From positions 73,332,139 through 73,396,138 of the forward strand of contig CM073595.1 in NCBI GenBank assembly GCA_037074705.1: 64,000 nt of DNA, read 5' to 3'. Below, one piece after another: positions 1-12,847 of the stretch. A program made the translations under genes and the position numbers. The number at the start of each line of letters is the position of its first letter. The stretch's first letter is position 1. This stretch comes from Zhengitettix transpicula (taxonomy: Eukaryota > Arthropoda > Insecta > Orthoptera > Tetrigidae). Under the pieces are notes generated by a model, which saw only the letters and a program-made list of their open reading frames with translations, had not been told where the DNA came from and did not search any database.

Positions 1-667
1 TACGTTTACGTGAAATGGAAGCTTCTGCTGCATAACTTTGGGAGACTAACGCATCACTGACAGTTGCGACACTTAGAGGTATATTTGTATAGAGATGACG
101 TCTCTCAGTTACATCATCGTGACAAACGAGACACCAACAGAAACCGACTAAATGTGATAACGTTTCAAAACTAGACGATAAATAGATAGTTTAAAAATAT
201 AGAAATTTAAACTTGCAAAGTTATATACGAAATTTCCGATAAAAATGGCAACGGGCTATAAATTAATGGTTGCTGTTACGAGTTACCGTTAGGACACAAA
301 TTAACTGTCAGATGTTGCATAAATAGCCTGACACTCGTTCTAGCCTATATATCATGCGTTCTACTCAAATTGTTTTGTACTGCCTATAGTCTCTTTGTTT
401 TACAATTCTCCCTGGTTTTTTAATTTAATTATGTATTAAGTATTTATGCGCTATATCTAACCTCTGTTTACGTAAAACTTTGAAGAAATTTAACAATGAA
501 ATTTCCAAATATATATGAAGATATTCGAGGAAAAACAAAAAGAATTGTATTTTAATATCAACAAACAGTGACCAATCATTTATTATAGCAAAACAATATT
601 AATATTTTGCACAACTGCCTTCATTCTTCCTGTAATAGGTTTATCAAAGTAATATTTTTATATGGGG
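1..667. other. AT-rich non-coding DNA, no feature seen
   Basis: No open frame with coding character, no repeat from the families found elsewhere in the window and no RNA gene is visible. It ends at the left edge of a dispersed repeat. Confidence 0.6.
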
Positions 668-951
668 ACTCTCTGGGTGCACGGCGTTGTCCAGGTTTTC
701 ATAATGAAAGTCAGCGACATACATAGCCCCGAATTCGGCTCCATACACGGATGTTTTCGCGTTATTTTTGTATAATTCCTTTCAATCATCACCCCTAAGG
801 GTGCTACCAATCCAATACAGAAAGGATACATCGGGAAAAACGCTATCAATCTCACTTAAAATATTTATTGGACTGAAATATTGGCAGTTTTAGCATGTTT
901 AAAAACACGTGTACAATATTTAGTTAAATTAAAATTTTATTGATTAGATTG
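668..951 (+). repeat. Dispersed repeat family A, internally deleted copy
   Basis: This is a copy of the commonest interspersed repeat in the window. Seen directly are the family head (CTGGGTGCACGGCGTTGTCC), the block around 735-775 corresponding to the B-box-like region and the GTTTTCGCGTTATTTTT motif, the CACCCCTAAGGGTGCT block and the AACGCTATCAATCTCACT block. The stretch between the 'gcatgttt' motif (about 893) and the CACGTGTACAA motif is deleted, and the tail runs out in TTTTATTGATTAGAT. A 65-codon reverse-strand ORF lies entirely inside the repeat and is not a gene. Class is undetermined: SINE or the 3' end of a LINE. Confidence 0.75.
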
Positions 952-1238
952 GCGTTAGTTCTATATATCTTATATGTTTTATAATTTTTCTTTCCAAGTT
1001 TTGAATGTCTACTGACGCTTTATTTAAAATTAACTTTGAGTGTCTTGTGATTTCTTTATATTTGCATTTTAATGCCACAACACGACTTTTTCAGTGAATC
1101 GAATGTTGTTTTGAGGTTAACTTGAGCCGCCTGCCCGGGCGCATGGAAGTGAGGTTGATAACTAATCTATCAAAGGAATATGTTGAGGATGGCTGCAAAC
1201 AGTCCCCACTAAGCCAAATTTAGACGGCCTATTTTTAG

Positions 1239-1365
1239 TGTGTTCCGCCGCCGGGAGCTGAATTTCCGTCTCTTCGACGACGAACCAATACTCGACGCGC
1301 TCATGCGCGGACACGATGTGTATTCACCACTTCTGCCACAGCCCCCCGGATTACAACAGCTGTAA
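1239..1365 (+). CDS. Terminal coding exon, unrecognised protein
   Basis: A pyrimidine-rich CCTATTTTTAG acceptor ends at 1238. After one base completing a split codon, the frame reads 41 codons (VFRRRELNFRLFDDEP..., ending ...LLPQPPGLQQL) and closes with two consecutive in-frame stops, TAA TAA, at 1363-1368. The segment is much more GC-rich than its surroundings, and third positions favour G/C (CGC, CGG, GAG, CTG, GAC, CTC), as expected for a real exon. The residues suggest the C-terminus of a cytosolic protein: a basic start, an acidic FDDEP turn, a short hydrophobic helix and a proline-rich tail. I do not recognise the family. There is no start codon in the exon, so the upstream exons must lie further left, possibly outside the window. 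An ORF on the opposite strand at 1209-1427 is its shadow. Confidence 0.65.
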
Positions 1366-3061
1366 TAAGGAAACCGACTGTGTAGACGAACGATCACGTG
1401 GAGTGCTTCAGTGGAAAACACTTGCATATCAGACCGCCGATAAATTAGTCACGTCTGAAACAAATCCTTCCTTAAAGCAGTTATTTGCGGGCATTTTTAT
1501 GACCCTAAGGAAGCTCTCAGGATTGTAGAAATATACACAGCTGTCCGTTTCACTTTTAAGTGCGTCTACGTTGCCGTGAAAAACGAGATAAGAGGACACG
1601 TGTGCAATTCGCGGAAACATTTATAAGGATTACTGTCTCTTCTTTGCAAGAGAGAGCTGAGTAACGTGCCTCAATAGCGCTCTTTAGTGTTCCCCGCTGA
1701 ACTATTCAGGTAATGGCTTTCCCTCCCACTTGGACAACTTCTAGCATTCTCATCAATTATTCATCTGAGGGCTTCCTTCGCTCTGATTTTGCCATAGTGG
1801 GTATTATTCAAGAAGCTTACAGATTTAATAGTGGTACTGGACGCTAAAATAGCAACATTTCAAGGCCAGTTCATAACTTCAGTTTTCACTAATGAACTGA
1901 GGAATATTAAATCTTCCATTTCTTTCTGTAATGAACGTAAGCCTACTCAGCTACTTCGCCGAGGAACCCCGATATATATAATGTGATTGGGTCTGGTATC
2001 TGCTCTACAATCGGCTCGAGCGACTTCCCCTTATTACCTCTCGGAGGCAACTTCGTGATCATCTATTTGGAGTGGCCGCCCACGTCAGCTGGCACAACGC
2101 ATAAAGAGAAATCTCAGGCCCAGATTATAATGCCAAGGCGGTTATTCATCTTACTTTAGTAACCTGAATTTACATTACTCGTAGATTAATTTAAATATTG
2201 GAAGTTGATCAACTACGTTGTCCATTTGAGTATTCTATACATTTCTCAAAACGGAAGTCATTTCATGACAAGTAGATTTTTACATGACGTATACGTCTGG
2301 TAAAGATGTATAAAATGGTAAGTGGCGTGACAGTCTGGGAAAACGTCGTTGTTGAAACTTTCAGATAGATGCATCCCGCAGTTATTTGTTGGTAGCTGCC
2401 TCAAGTGATCTCTGGTGAACGAACGGTAAAATAGATCATTACGAGGATAGTCCTTGAAGTACCCGATCTAACAACAAAGAAAACAAAAATAGTGCGAAAA
2501 AATTCTTCAATTCTCAACCCAGACTCCCTTCAGCGACGTTCAAAGCTTCTATGTCCAGTTGAAAGTGAGATTCTAGTTACCGTATTTTCCATTATTTAAT
2601 AATATTTTTTCTCTCCATTTTCTGCCTTTCTTCTGTTTGGCAAATTTAATTTATCATCCTCTTATTTCATCTTTACACTTTCCTCTATATTAAAGACAAC
2701 GGAATATCAGGAATACTTTCGACGAATATCAAACTTGGGCTGAAATAATATTTTCAGAAATAAAAATGAATCAACCCAAAGCAATGTGTATTTTTATTTT
2801 ATTAGTACTAATTGACTCGTCCTTGTAAATAATGACAGCTAATAACTCCAAACTTATCGTTTCTTTAAATGTTGTCTATTTCACTTTTAGGATACCATAA
2901 GTATTTTATTTTTGTGATAACTTAATTTTAATAAAGGTATTAATTGATTAAAATTTTTATTTATTTATTATATTTGTGAGTTGTGACTGCTGTTAAGCTC
3001 CGCTATATTCCAATTTTATTAATTCACTCCCTATATTTTCTAAAGGTAAATAAAGCAAGTA

Positions 3062-3064
<3 letters not shown>
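1366..3064. other. Non-coding DNA, possible 3'UTR of the upstream exon
   Basis: The first few hundred bases would be 3'UTR if the exon ending at 1365 is real. At 1941-2159 a 72-codon frame without ATG (ending ...IIMPRRLFILL) has above-average GC and could be an exon, but it has no convincing splice sites and no family I recognise. The rest is AT-rich and featureless. Confidence 0.4.

Positions 3065-3098
<34 letters not shown>
3065..3098. repeat. (TA)17 microsatellite
   Basis: An uninterrupted run of 17 TA dinucleotides in AT-rich sequence. Confidence 0.98.
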
Positions 3099-3099
<1 letters not shown>

Positions 3100-4714
3100 C
3101 AATCGTAAATTGTAAAAGCTTTAGTTATTATTACTGATTCAATGCTGTGTTAATAATAAGCGTCCATCATAATGCTTTTCTATTTAGGCATTGAAAGGAA
3201 AGATGTGTCCGAGGAACTGAGAATGAATGGTGCTTTATGTCCGCGCTTGAGGCTGTCACATTCACAGGACTGAAACGGGAGCTTCATACATCACAAAAGG
3301 AACCCAACAAAAATATACCAAGCAGGCGTGGGACGCTTCCTTGCCATTCAAAACTTTCTCATGATAAAGTTCTGGCTGAACATTCACCTGAGTTTCGGGA
3401 CAGGCTAAACAAATGAATATCGAGATGACAAATGAAAATCAATATTGCTTATAGATTTACTTTTTATACTTTCCACTGGACGATACAGTAGCGCCAGATA
3501 GTCGCAAGGAAAGTTACTGCCCGTACAGTTAATCCCAGAACGGTAATAGACGATACAAATAGTTGAGGATTTTTTAAAAAAACATTAATACGAAGGTTGT
3601 TCTATAAATCTGGTAAGTTTTTATTTAAGAGCGGGTAATTTTTCACTTTCGCGCCATTGTTGGTAAACATAATACTTTCAAAGGCATTCATAAAAAATAT
3701 GCCGTCGTACTTTACTGTTGACTGTAAATTTTTTTTAGAAATTAGAACTACCCACGGTGATGTCAAGAAAACTGCTATTGAAACAGATAATTTTTACGTG
3801 GGTGCATTTCTCCCACATTTTAATATCAACTATTGAATTATAAGTATAACTGTTCTACAACATTCGACCGTTCCGTTGAAAGAACGATGATAATCTTTTA
3901 GTGATCAGAAATTAATTTTTAAAATCGTGTCTAATCTAGAATCTAATGGTATCTGATTCTTTGTACGTGGTGGACACTTCATAGTAAAAAAACTATTATA
4001 ATTTTTGAGTTTTTAAAAATATTTATTATCCACAAAGAAGTAAGGAATAGTTGGTTCAATTCGGAAAAGTTTTAAAGACAACGGTTCAAAAATATATTAT
4101 CATCTAATGATTCTTCAATGGAGAACTATATATGTCTGGTTTCAGTGAATAAAAAATTAAGGTACGTGTATTTTCTTCGTAATTTGGGAAACCGTTGCAA
4201 TACTCGAGCAGCTTTTAAGTCTGGTAGAATTTTCCGGTTGAAAGGCCTATTTTGCGGCATATTATTGACAGACCGTAAATCACCTACACAAAGGCATTAG
4301 TAAATTATATCAAAGTGTCTGGCACACGTCTCTGCGCGTCTACTAATTCTTATGCCGTCACTGGTCACATCAGTAACTCTGTTTGACGAAACATCTTTAA
4401 AAAAAGACGTCGTTTAAAAAATTCCAAATTACCATACAATTTTTTACGGAAAATAGTTAAATACCTGTTACGACACCGTACCAGATACAAACATTTCATT
4501 CATAAACCCAAATTCTTTCGTGTAAAGGTTCTCAGGTATTAACTGGTAGTCAGTTTACAAAAAAAAAATTGCTTTCAAGTGATTAACATCCCATTTCGAT
4601 GTATTATAGTGCCACAACTCAGAAAAATTAAAGTTCACAACAGTAGAGTAATTTCATCGAATGGAAATAATATATTTTTAAATGTATATGCATATAATAA
4701 ATATCCATATCCAT
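3099..4714. other. AT-rich non-coding DNA, no feature seen
   Basis: Only short chance ORFs are present, for example 60 codons at 4118-4300. None shows splice signals, family similarity or a GC shift. Confidence 0.5.
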
Positions 4715-4815
4715 AATAGCGGGTTGTCATAATAAATCTCAGCGACAGCTATAACGTCGGATTCGACTCCAATCTCTGTTGTTTTGCGTTATAACCGAAA
4801 AACGATATATATATA
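4715..4815 (+). repeat. Dispersed repeat family A, 5' fragment
   Basis: Only the head of the repeat is kept: GGGTTGTCATAATAAATCTC, then the GGATTCGACTCC motif at 4759-4770 (an exact match to a Pol III B-box pattern) and GTTGTTTTGCGTTATAAC. Similarity stops at a short TA run at about 4806-4818. Confidence 0.7.
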
Positions 4816-7096
4816 TATTCGGAATACATTAAGCTCGTATCATGGGTATTTTACATATATGAGGTCGGTCATTGCTGCCCGAGTAAATCCCTCACATCCC
4901 GTCGACATCCATCACTTTATTTCTCGCATGGGCCATAACATAGTCAACATCAATCTTTGTCATCGGCTCGGCTTTACCATGTCCATTTCAGGTTAATCCG
5001 CTAAAGTGGAAATATCCAACAACTGGAGCAAATTTATACTTGCCCATCCGACTGGTCTTGTGACAAACGTGTACGTATTCAAATCTGACGTGACTTTGCT
5101 GATGGTCTTACGAATACGATATGTGCTCGACAAGTCTTCCGAAAAGAAATGTGCCCCAAGAGATTCGACTAAAAACAATCACCGAATTAATTCATAAATT
5201 TTAGCTGCAAGTGGAAGGTCGAAGGAACGGCAGCCGTGAATAGGTGGTCAAAATAAATCTTGGACGATGTATAAAAACGAGAACTTAGCAGGAATGAAAC
5301 CATCTAGCATGTGATCAACTTGTATCAAGATCTTAAGCCATCGGCACCTGAAGTAACTTGCTGACGACCAGAAACCGACCGACGAGAAAAGTAGCATCGA
5401 GACGCTCAAGTACTTTGAGTACTTAAAGACTTGAGACTAGAGTGCATATTTAACTTATCTTGATGCTACCTTAAAATAGATGTTTAAGTCATGGCCACTA
5501 ACGAAAGTGCATTGCGCCACAATTCAACTACGACGTACATAACCGATTTTCTAGTGACGTTCTCACAAATGGCTGAAACCATATTAAATTATCGGTGAGG
5601 AAAACTGTCTTTTTCAAACTTGGGACTTATTTGTTTTCTTAATTTACTTGAACTGAAATATATATGCTCGAAAAGGGTGGTCCAGAAACTGTTTTCAGTT
5701 TGTGAAATAAACACGCTACTTTTTAGGATGGTGGTTTGTAGTGTTGAAACCAACAGTCAATTGGTCGAAAATGTTAGGATTTTTGGGAAATAGAAGGAAC
5801 CACTCCAAAAATTACCCAAGAGCCGTTCGAAAATTTTCAGTCTGACATAGAGTTGGCGCTAGTAGACATTCGTACTATACATATACCTTAATACAGGCAA
5901 TCCCAGGTACGTCCTCACGTCCTCTGTATCTGAACTTCATAGCGGCCTAACTACGAATACTCACTGACAAACAACTCCAATTACGATTTGTACAAACGAA
6001 AATTAAGGAGAGTCGACTCGACAATGTTACCTTCAGGAAACGGAAATATTCTTCTCCCAATGTGTAGTTAAGGCCATTAGCTAACTGACTGAAATTTTAT
6101 CGATACAGCTGTAAATGAGGCAGATTTTGTACAGGTTAAAACCACATCTGATGGTACTTCATCCACACATTAATGTATTCATCTAGCAAAGTTAATTTGT
6201 TAATACTTCTGCAAAAGACTGGTAGACTTATTTGTAACAATTTAATGAATGGCCTCTATGAAGAATTTTATGTTTGAGGTTATTGCGGAAGAATGTGAGC
6301 TTTGAGGTGTAAATTTGCTGGCTAACCCCAGTGTGTGGCGAGTCTGCCAGATTAAAAATAGCTCCGTGGTGTACTGCATAAGCATGGCGCAAATAAGCAC
6401 GGAATTTAAATTTTTATAAATGGAATAAGCTTCCAACCGATTATTTAATCAAATTAAAAACTTGGAGACTGTTTATGGTTATTTCTGCACATCAATAAAA
6501 GTCAAAATTTCTGTAGGTGTACGATGAGATGCGTGGATGTAACCTGTATGAGAGAAATTCTTGTAGAGCAGTGTTTTATTTTACTCCTTGCAGCTTCCCG
6601 AATATTATAATAAATATGGTTAATATTTTAAAATTATTTTCCCTTTACGAACTTCGTTTTCCCATTACGTTTCAACTCCAAATGTTTAGTATTCTATTAG
6701 ATGAACTCAAACCGCAAGTTGGTAAATAATTCTTCTTACATCTATGAAGGGAAGATTCCTCGTCGCTCTGATTCGTGAAGACACTTGTCCGTCGTTTGTT
6801 TCCTCCTAGTGTGCGTGTGTCATGATTTTGGATTTCTTCTGATGTGATGTGTAATTCTTTATTTTATAATAGTTAATTCTCTAATCATTAATTTATTACT
6901 AGCCTTTATTGAATTTTAATTTGAGTACTGTAAATATTATATTATTCCTTTAGTATTGTTAAAGAATTATTATTTTTGTTGGTCAGGGAAATTTGTGTTC
7001 TCGAATTTTAGTATTTTTATGTTAACTTATAATTATTTACAAATGTAGAATCCAATAATTATATTATAATTTTATGTGATGACGTATCCTATTTCC
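4816..7096. other. Non-coding DNA with one GC-richer patch
   Basis: The patch at about 4860-5200 is GC-richer and has open frames on both strands (GTG-started on plus at 5006-5197, and 4993-5178 on minus). It could be an exon or a decayed gene piece, but neither frame is recognisable and no clear splice sites flank it. A short hairpin-forming sequence is present near 5408-5440 (CTCAAGTACTTTGAGTACTT). The remainder is AT-rich and shows nothing. Confidence 0.4.
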
Positions 7097-7660
7097 TCAT
7101 ACGAGGACTAATGGAATGAAATAAATCAAATAAAATTCAATGAATAAATGTTGATATGGCCTACTACGTTCATAATAATTGTCATTATTAAAGGCTACTA
7201 AGGGCTTTAATTCTCCCTGCTGCCAATCACGTGCTATTTTTCTTGTCGTTTTGAGTTCGTAGCTAACCAGGTTTAATAATAATGCGTATGTCAGTTTGTA
7301 GTAATGTATTTCATAAACGTAGTGGTGCCTCAGGTATAATTTCTTGTAAATATGTGAAGTTACTGTTTGAACTGCCACCGCTGTTGGGCTCGCCCAAGCG
7401 CTATCACTCTCGTTTTCACCAATTTTTAGGACCCTAGCCCATATTTCGATCAACGTCAACACAACTGAAGCTGAGCGATAAAGACAAATTCTGAAACAGA
7501 AAATAACTTGTAAAGTTGGTATATGCTGGTCAAGTAGTTTCTGAAAGAGTTGCTGAACTAAAATCAATTTAGAATAGAATTGGATCAAGGTTCTCTTCAT
7601 TATACAAAATTTATAGAAAACTGGCTTGTAAATTTTTAAAAATGAAATGTAATTCATCAC
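7097..7660 (-). other. Longest ORF of the window, unrecognised, 187 codons
   Basis: On the reverse strand a frame stays open for 187 codons, long for DNA of this base composition. It can start at ATG 7655-7657 (MNYISFLKIYKP...). The first 60 and last 25 residues are rich in F, Y, I, L and K, as expected from random AT-rich DNA. The middle, about residues 65-105 (VLTLIEIWARVLKIGENESD, then SAWASPTAVAVQTV), has a more protein-like composition and sits in a local GC-rich patch at about 7340-7450. I see no known domain, no obvious transposase motif and no promoter. It may be an exon within a longer chance-open frame, a decayed gene or simply a chance ORF. Confidence 0.25.
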
Positions 7661-8833
7661 TTGATCGTTTCATGGTTGTGAGTTTTCTTGTTTAAAATAT
7701 TTTACTTTCTGTAATGTGAACAAAGCAGACAGTCGTGGAATCTACTGATTTTTACATTATGATGTTGTAGGAGCTCACCCCGCACACACGAGCCGTGAGT
7801 CTCGTCACTGAGCTGTAATTTCCGTCTCCAAGATTAAAGTTGGCGCGAGACTTGTTTGTGTCGTGTCATCAATGGAGCCATTGAAAGTGACGCCCGGCCA
7901 AGTCTGTCTTCAGGATTGCATCAAGTATTTACACCACTCCAGCTAGTAATTCCCTTAACTGCTAACAAGCACGCTCATTCACTCTCGAAAGCCTTTCACT
8001 ACTGTGGACAACGTACAATAACAAACTGGAGCTTCAGCAAGCAGCGAATTCGCTAGACGCTCGTCTACTTGAGTTTTCTTAGAAGTGGTGCCTGTGAATA
8101 ATAGACGCGAGAGATTAATTATGATGCTTTGAAAATTAAAACTTATTTTTCTGTTGAATTTTTTAACCATGGAACTTCATAAAACTTGTAAATTTGACAA
8201 TTCATTGGTTTATTTTTTATTATCAATAATGTTATTGGCTTTAAACGCAGTGCCCCACAAACCCTTTCTGACGGTTACTAACTTGCCAATGTCAAATTTC
8301 TGTGCGGGGACACTAGGTTGTAAACCGAACTTTCTCCAAACGAAAATAAAAAGCGTTTCCAGGCTCTAAATTATAGAAAACTTATTCATTCTGTATCATA
8401 AAAGTAATATTCTCTGCCAATTTCAAATCCAACCAATAATTTTTCCTCTTTTCGAAAATAAACAAGTATTTATTTTCGAGATATTTCATTGTCTGTGTCT
8501 GTAAACAGTTGATTTTTACTGCCACTTACCACAAAAGTACGGCAATGATCAACATCCAAATTATCGTAATACATTCTAAATATTTTATAAATTTTAATAT
8601 TTCTCTCTCTGTCTTAAAATCACCTAACGTGATGTCGTCGTTACAACTCGCACAAAGTAACGGTGGTGAAATTAGTGAAAACAGTGACTTTCTGTTGGGA
8701 ATAAGTAAAATATTAAGAATAGTAAAATCTTAAATTGAAACTCGAGTTTTTCCTTTCTCGTTTTTGAATAAATCATTTCCATTTACCTGTTCAAATTTGA
8801 GTTTTCATTTTTAAATTGACTATTTTATAGATG
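7661..8833. other. Non-coding DNA with a GC-richer island near 7780-8060
   Basis: The island holds a short ATG frame at 7872-7946 (MEPLKVTPGQVCLQDCIKYL...), followed by a weak donor-like CTA/GTAATT. A first coding exon is possible, but the evidence is only composition and frame. The rest is AT-rich with short chance ORFs. Confidence 0.35.
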
Positions 8834-8965
8834 TACTAGCAGTGTCCGATGTTGCCCGGGATATTTCTATAAGTCCGATAAAAGTTTTTAGTTTTTCTTT
8901 AAAATGCGGGTTGCATCTCTATAGGTGAAAGGGGTGTTTTACCGAAAGTGTTTGTTTCATATCGT
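8834..8965 (+). repeat. Diverged repeat head, possibly family A-related
   Basis: The sequence ACTAGCAGTGTCCGATGTTG followed by CCCGGG resembles the family A head (CTAGCTGGGTGCC...GTTGCCCGGG), but the downstream B-box-like and CGTTATTTTT blocks are missing. It is either a very old copy or a different family with a similar 5' end. Confidence 0.35.
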
Positions 8966-9074
8966 ATTATCAGTTCAAAATATGAAAGAATTCGCAGCAC
9001 TTGTTTAAGATTGTATGCAAAACATTTATTTCGCCTTTCACTTCTAGGCGCTGAACTACAACTTAACCGACATA

Positions 9075-9265
9075 TAGAATGTCAAAATTAAACACAGCGA
9101 CTTGCATGACCCTGGATTAGACACCAATCCCGGTTGTTTTCGTGTTATTTTTACAGTACGCCCTTTCACCCCGACCCTTAAGGATGGGCCCGTCTCATGC
9201 TGGAAAAGGTTAAAATTTTACACAAACAAGATCGGGAGAACACTGATAAATCTGAGGGTGCTTTT
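9075..9265 (+). repeat. Dispersed repeat family A, 5' two-thirds
   Basis: Recognisable blocks in order are AATTAAACACAGCGAC, a decayed B-box-like GGATTAGACACC, CGGTTGTTTTCGTGTTATTT, CACCCCGACCCTTAAGGATG, and AACACTGATAAATCTGAGGG, which corresponds to the family's CACTATCAATCTCACTGA block. The 3' third is absent. The downstream sequence (to about 9400) encodes a cysteine-rich frame (CTIERACLEKFC...) that I regard as chance. Confidence 0.7.
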
Positions 9266-12200
9266 TGTACAATTGAGCGGGCTTGTCTTGAAAAGTTCTG
9301 TAATAACAGCTGCTACTGTGATCGAGTCTGTCTTGCGGCATTGATTTTTGTTCCCGCATTTTGTATAATTTTGACAAATGATTGCATTAATATTTGACTT
9401 TCTCTGGATGTTCCATCTGAAGTTTCTGGTTCCCACTAGCCTTCTCTGCTATTTCGGGTTGTCTGTTAAACGACGCAACCCATTAACTATGGCCTATTGA
9501 AGGACACCGGCCCTTTCATTTTAACTGCCTCTGATTTTGCCTCCCGCTGTACCGATCTCAAATATATACAAGTACTTATTCTAGAAGGCTTGCTCACACG
9601 TACCCAGACATTCTTCAATTACCCTTTTCTTTATCCACTATCATGGTTAATGGAAGAACGCATTAATTTTATTTTTAATTATTCATTTCTAAGATTCTTT
9701 TTGTTTCGTGTGTGTTCAGCAACGGCGTTCAACAAAGGAAGATTAAAGAGACATAATGGAACTTTTTCCAATCAGGCAAATAGACACGAGCCGTATTTGT
9801 AGTGTGGTCGTTAAGTATACCTTTATCTGCAAAATCTAAAGTGAGACAGTTTCTGACATAAAAAAATTATATAATTTTAACGTTTTTGTGATTGTCTATT
9901 TTCTGTACACCAACATCTTACTATTATTTTTCTTATAAAATTATGAACTGTGTAGCAATTAACCATACTCAAATTTAATTCATTTCGCGTCAAAAAAAAC
10001 TTTCACGATATATGTATAAAAACATAATTTTCAGTGCTTCTTATATAATTTTTGTTTTCTATCAAAATTTCATAGATAATTTTCTCTATAGTTCCGTAAA
10101 TAAAAATAGTGATCATCGTGGAAGATGTATTTCTCCACAAACAGAACATTTAAGCTGTAACCACGTCATGAGTGTTATTTCTGTTTACTGCACTTTAATA
10201 CCTGAGCGCTCACATTTAAATAAAATTCAATTACCTAAAGTTAAATGGAATATTAATGCTTTATAAATAGTTCTCCTTCGACGATGATGCAGACAGACTA
10301 CCGTGATTCTCAACAAGCACGAGATGAAGACAGAAAGTTTTCTGTCCAGGCACTTCACGCCACTTCCTATTCGATTTCTGCGAATCGATTGTGATATTTA
10401 TATAAATCCTTCTCGGGCGTCCTGATGCTCGGAAGCTACAAGCATGTGAACACTACTGCTTATTGTACAATACGTCCACCTGATATTCTGAAGCATTGTT
10501 TGCGTTTGTATCACACATGACCCATGATATTACATTAATTTTGGGAATAAAAATTTCAATTGTTAGAGATTTTCTGAACAGTTTAGGATGCTACTATTTT
10601 GCGATCCATTAGTCCGCAGAATTTTTAAAGTGTTTGAGTAGTTTTTGGAGAGTCTCTCGGTTTTATTTGAAGCCACGTCAGCGTCCTGAGTTCGTAGGCA
10701 GCGAAGGTTGAACGTTAGCCAAACTGAGTAACAGCTGGAGCGAACCCAAACTCATGAACGGAGTAGCTAAAGTGAGAATTTCATGTCAAATACAATAAAC
10801 ATTTCTATTCCGTAATTCTACGTTGCTCATAAAGTAGCACTTGTAGTTTTATTACGTGTCGTTCATTTAATAGACTAGCGGGGCTGCCTTTGAGCGTCTC
10901 TATCCACCTATACGCTTGATACTTTATGTCTCAGTAAAGAAACACTAGTTTGCCAGACAGATAATTTGTTGCTGCTGTGAAATGATGTAAACTGGGAAAC
11001 CCTCTGACGCTTTAATGGTTATTGTTAAACGAAAACAATTCTTTGTATTATTGAACACATCCCCGGATTTCGATCACATAACACCATATTGGAATAATTA
11101 TTGTCTTATAGAGCTGACGTTTTCGTAACAAGTACATTTCATTTTCTGATATGTCTATCTGTGTCCGTTTCTTAGTAGTATGCACTTTCCAATTTGGCTA
11201 GATATCCAGATGTAATGTTTTACAGTGATTGAGGAATCTCTGTATGTTTATATAAACACAGAATTTTAGGTAACGTAAACTTCACATGAGACTTTTTTAT
11301 TCATCTCCTTTGGTCCTCCTTTTCTGGAGCCATCCTGGAAGTGAGTTGAGTGATTGTTGTGTGAGCTAAAAATCAACGAATCGTCCGCAAAAGTTTCTAG
11401 TACAACATTTTCGGTCATTGAGAGATCGGAGGTTCCTGAGGAACTCCTGAATTAACTGGATGTACAGATGAGACGTCTCGTTTTTTACTTTCCCTTAAAT
11501 AACTTTATTTTAGGTCCCCCGTAATTATTTTTGGACATCGCAGCAAATTTAAGGGAAGTATTATATGTAAAGTTAAGTGTGTGGCGTCTTACTTTGCAGG
11601 ATCAGCGACTAATAAATTTCTTGCAGGCACTTCTGCAGAAGCTGCTTTGCATTTAATAATAGCCAAGAACAAGTACCGTGGAAGGGCTCTTCAACTGATA
11701 TCAACTAGCGAGACAGAACCACATCAAATTTGCAAGCAACAATTTTCGTTCGAATTTTATAATTTATCCGGTTTTTCTCTAATCCGAGAAATTTTCCTCT
11801 GTTCTCTTAATGTGTGTCAATAGACAATAGAGGGAACAAAATTCCTACTATAACTACAATAATCTTTCACGTCCTAACGTAGGTTATTTCGGTGACAGAG
11901 GAACGATCGAGAAAAAGGCTACAAAACCTCTGGAGAGTCAGGTGATATATAGCAATTCATTTGCAAATTATATCAGTTGCTCAATACTTTTTCAGAAGAA
12001 AAAAGAAAATTCTCCAGACTCAATATATTTATTTATTTATTTGATTCATATACGCTGTTCTCAGATTAATATTTGGGGAAATAAATAACACACAATCTCA
12101 TATAGTGTTAATAATTTTAATTATTTAAACTATAACATACAAATTGATAACACAAGTACCGATATAAAAATAAATACAAAGTGAACACATCGTTATCCAG

Positions 12201-12847
12201 TCATTGCATATTTTTAAACCACAGCTCCGACTTTTATGAAGTAGTTATTAAGCATATTAGCGGAAGCTAACCAAGTAAATATTAACGCAAGTAGAATTAT
12301 GAATTTTATTTCTAAAAATTGATTGAAAATAAAATTATAATATTATATTTACTACTTTTCGAGTGAAAATGATGTCTCTGTGTACGACACAAGGTTCCTT
12401 CACTCTCCTGGCAAATAATATATTTCCCTAGAAAGGTTAAGGTGAATATATGCGAGAGTAATAAAGTTATTTCCACCACAATGTCAAATTTGGAGTGTTA
12501 GAGTTGGATATTGATTTATAAATACAACTTTTATATTTGAAATGACATATTATACATAATATACTCTATCGCTACGCTTACCTAACTGGTATTGAATTTT
12601 TCTGAATGAAATATGAAGTGGTTATGTAATTTTACATCTTAATTTAATTCTATACAGGAAATGTTGCGTAAGAGTAATGTTTTAGTCTGTAAAGGAACTT
12701 TAATTAGATTTTTGATTGGAGGCAGTTCTTTGAGAGGGTACTGTTGTTCAACTTTTTCCATTTTCTAACATTTTTTTTTCACAAGTTCGCGAGCCTAGCA
12801 AAAATTGATTTGCCAGGATGAAGTTCGTATGGTGAAAGTTTTTGCAG
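9266..12847. other. AT-rich non-coding DNA
   Basis: Contains chance ORFs of 60-101 codons (9497-9802, 10012-10266, 11581-11823). The last includes a GC-richer stretch at about 11581-11700 with two TTGCAG acceptor-like sites (TACTTTGCAG and TTTCTTGCAG), so a small exon there cannot be excluded. Nothing else stands out. Confidence 0.4.

Noticed and set aside
5006..5197. 63-codon plus-strand frame with protein-like composition
   Set aside because: It begins at GTG, the opposite strand is equally open, and there is no recognisable motif.
7872..7946. Short ATG frame as a first coding exon
   Set aside because: The donor is weak, no core promoter is visible, and the frame is only 24 codons.
9197..9397. 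Cysteine-rich frame resembling a small secreted peptide (CTIERACLEKFCNNSCYC...)
   Set aside because: It starts inside a family A repeat, has no signal peptide at its start, and the cysteine spacing matches no family I know.
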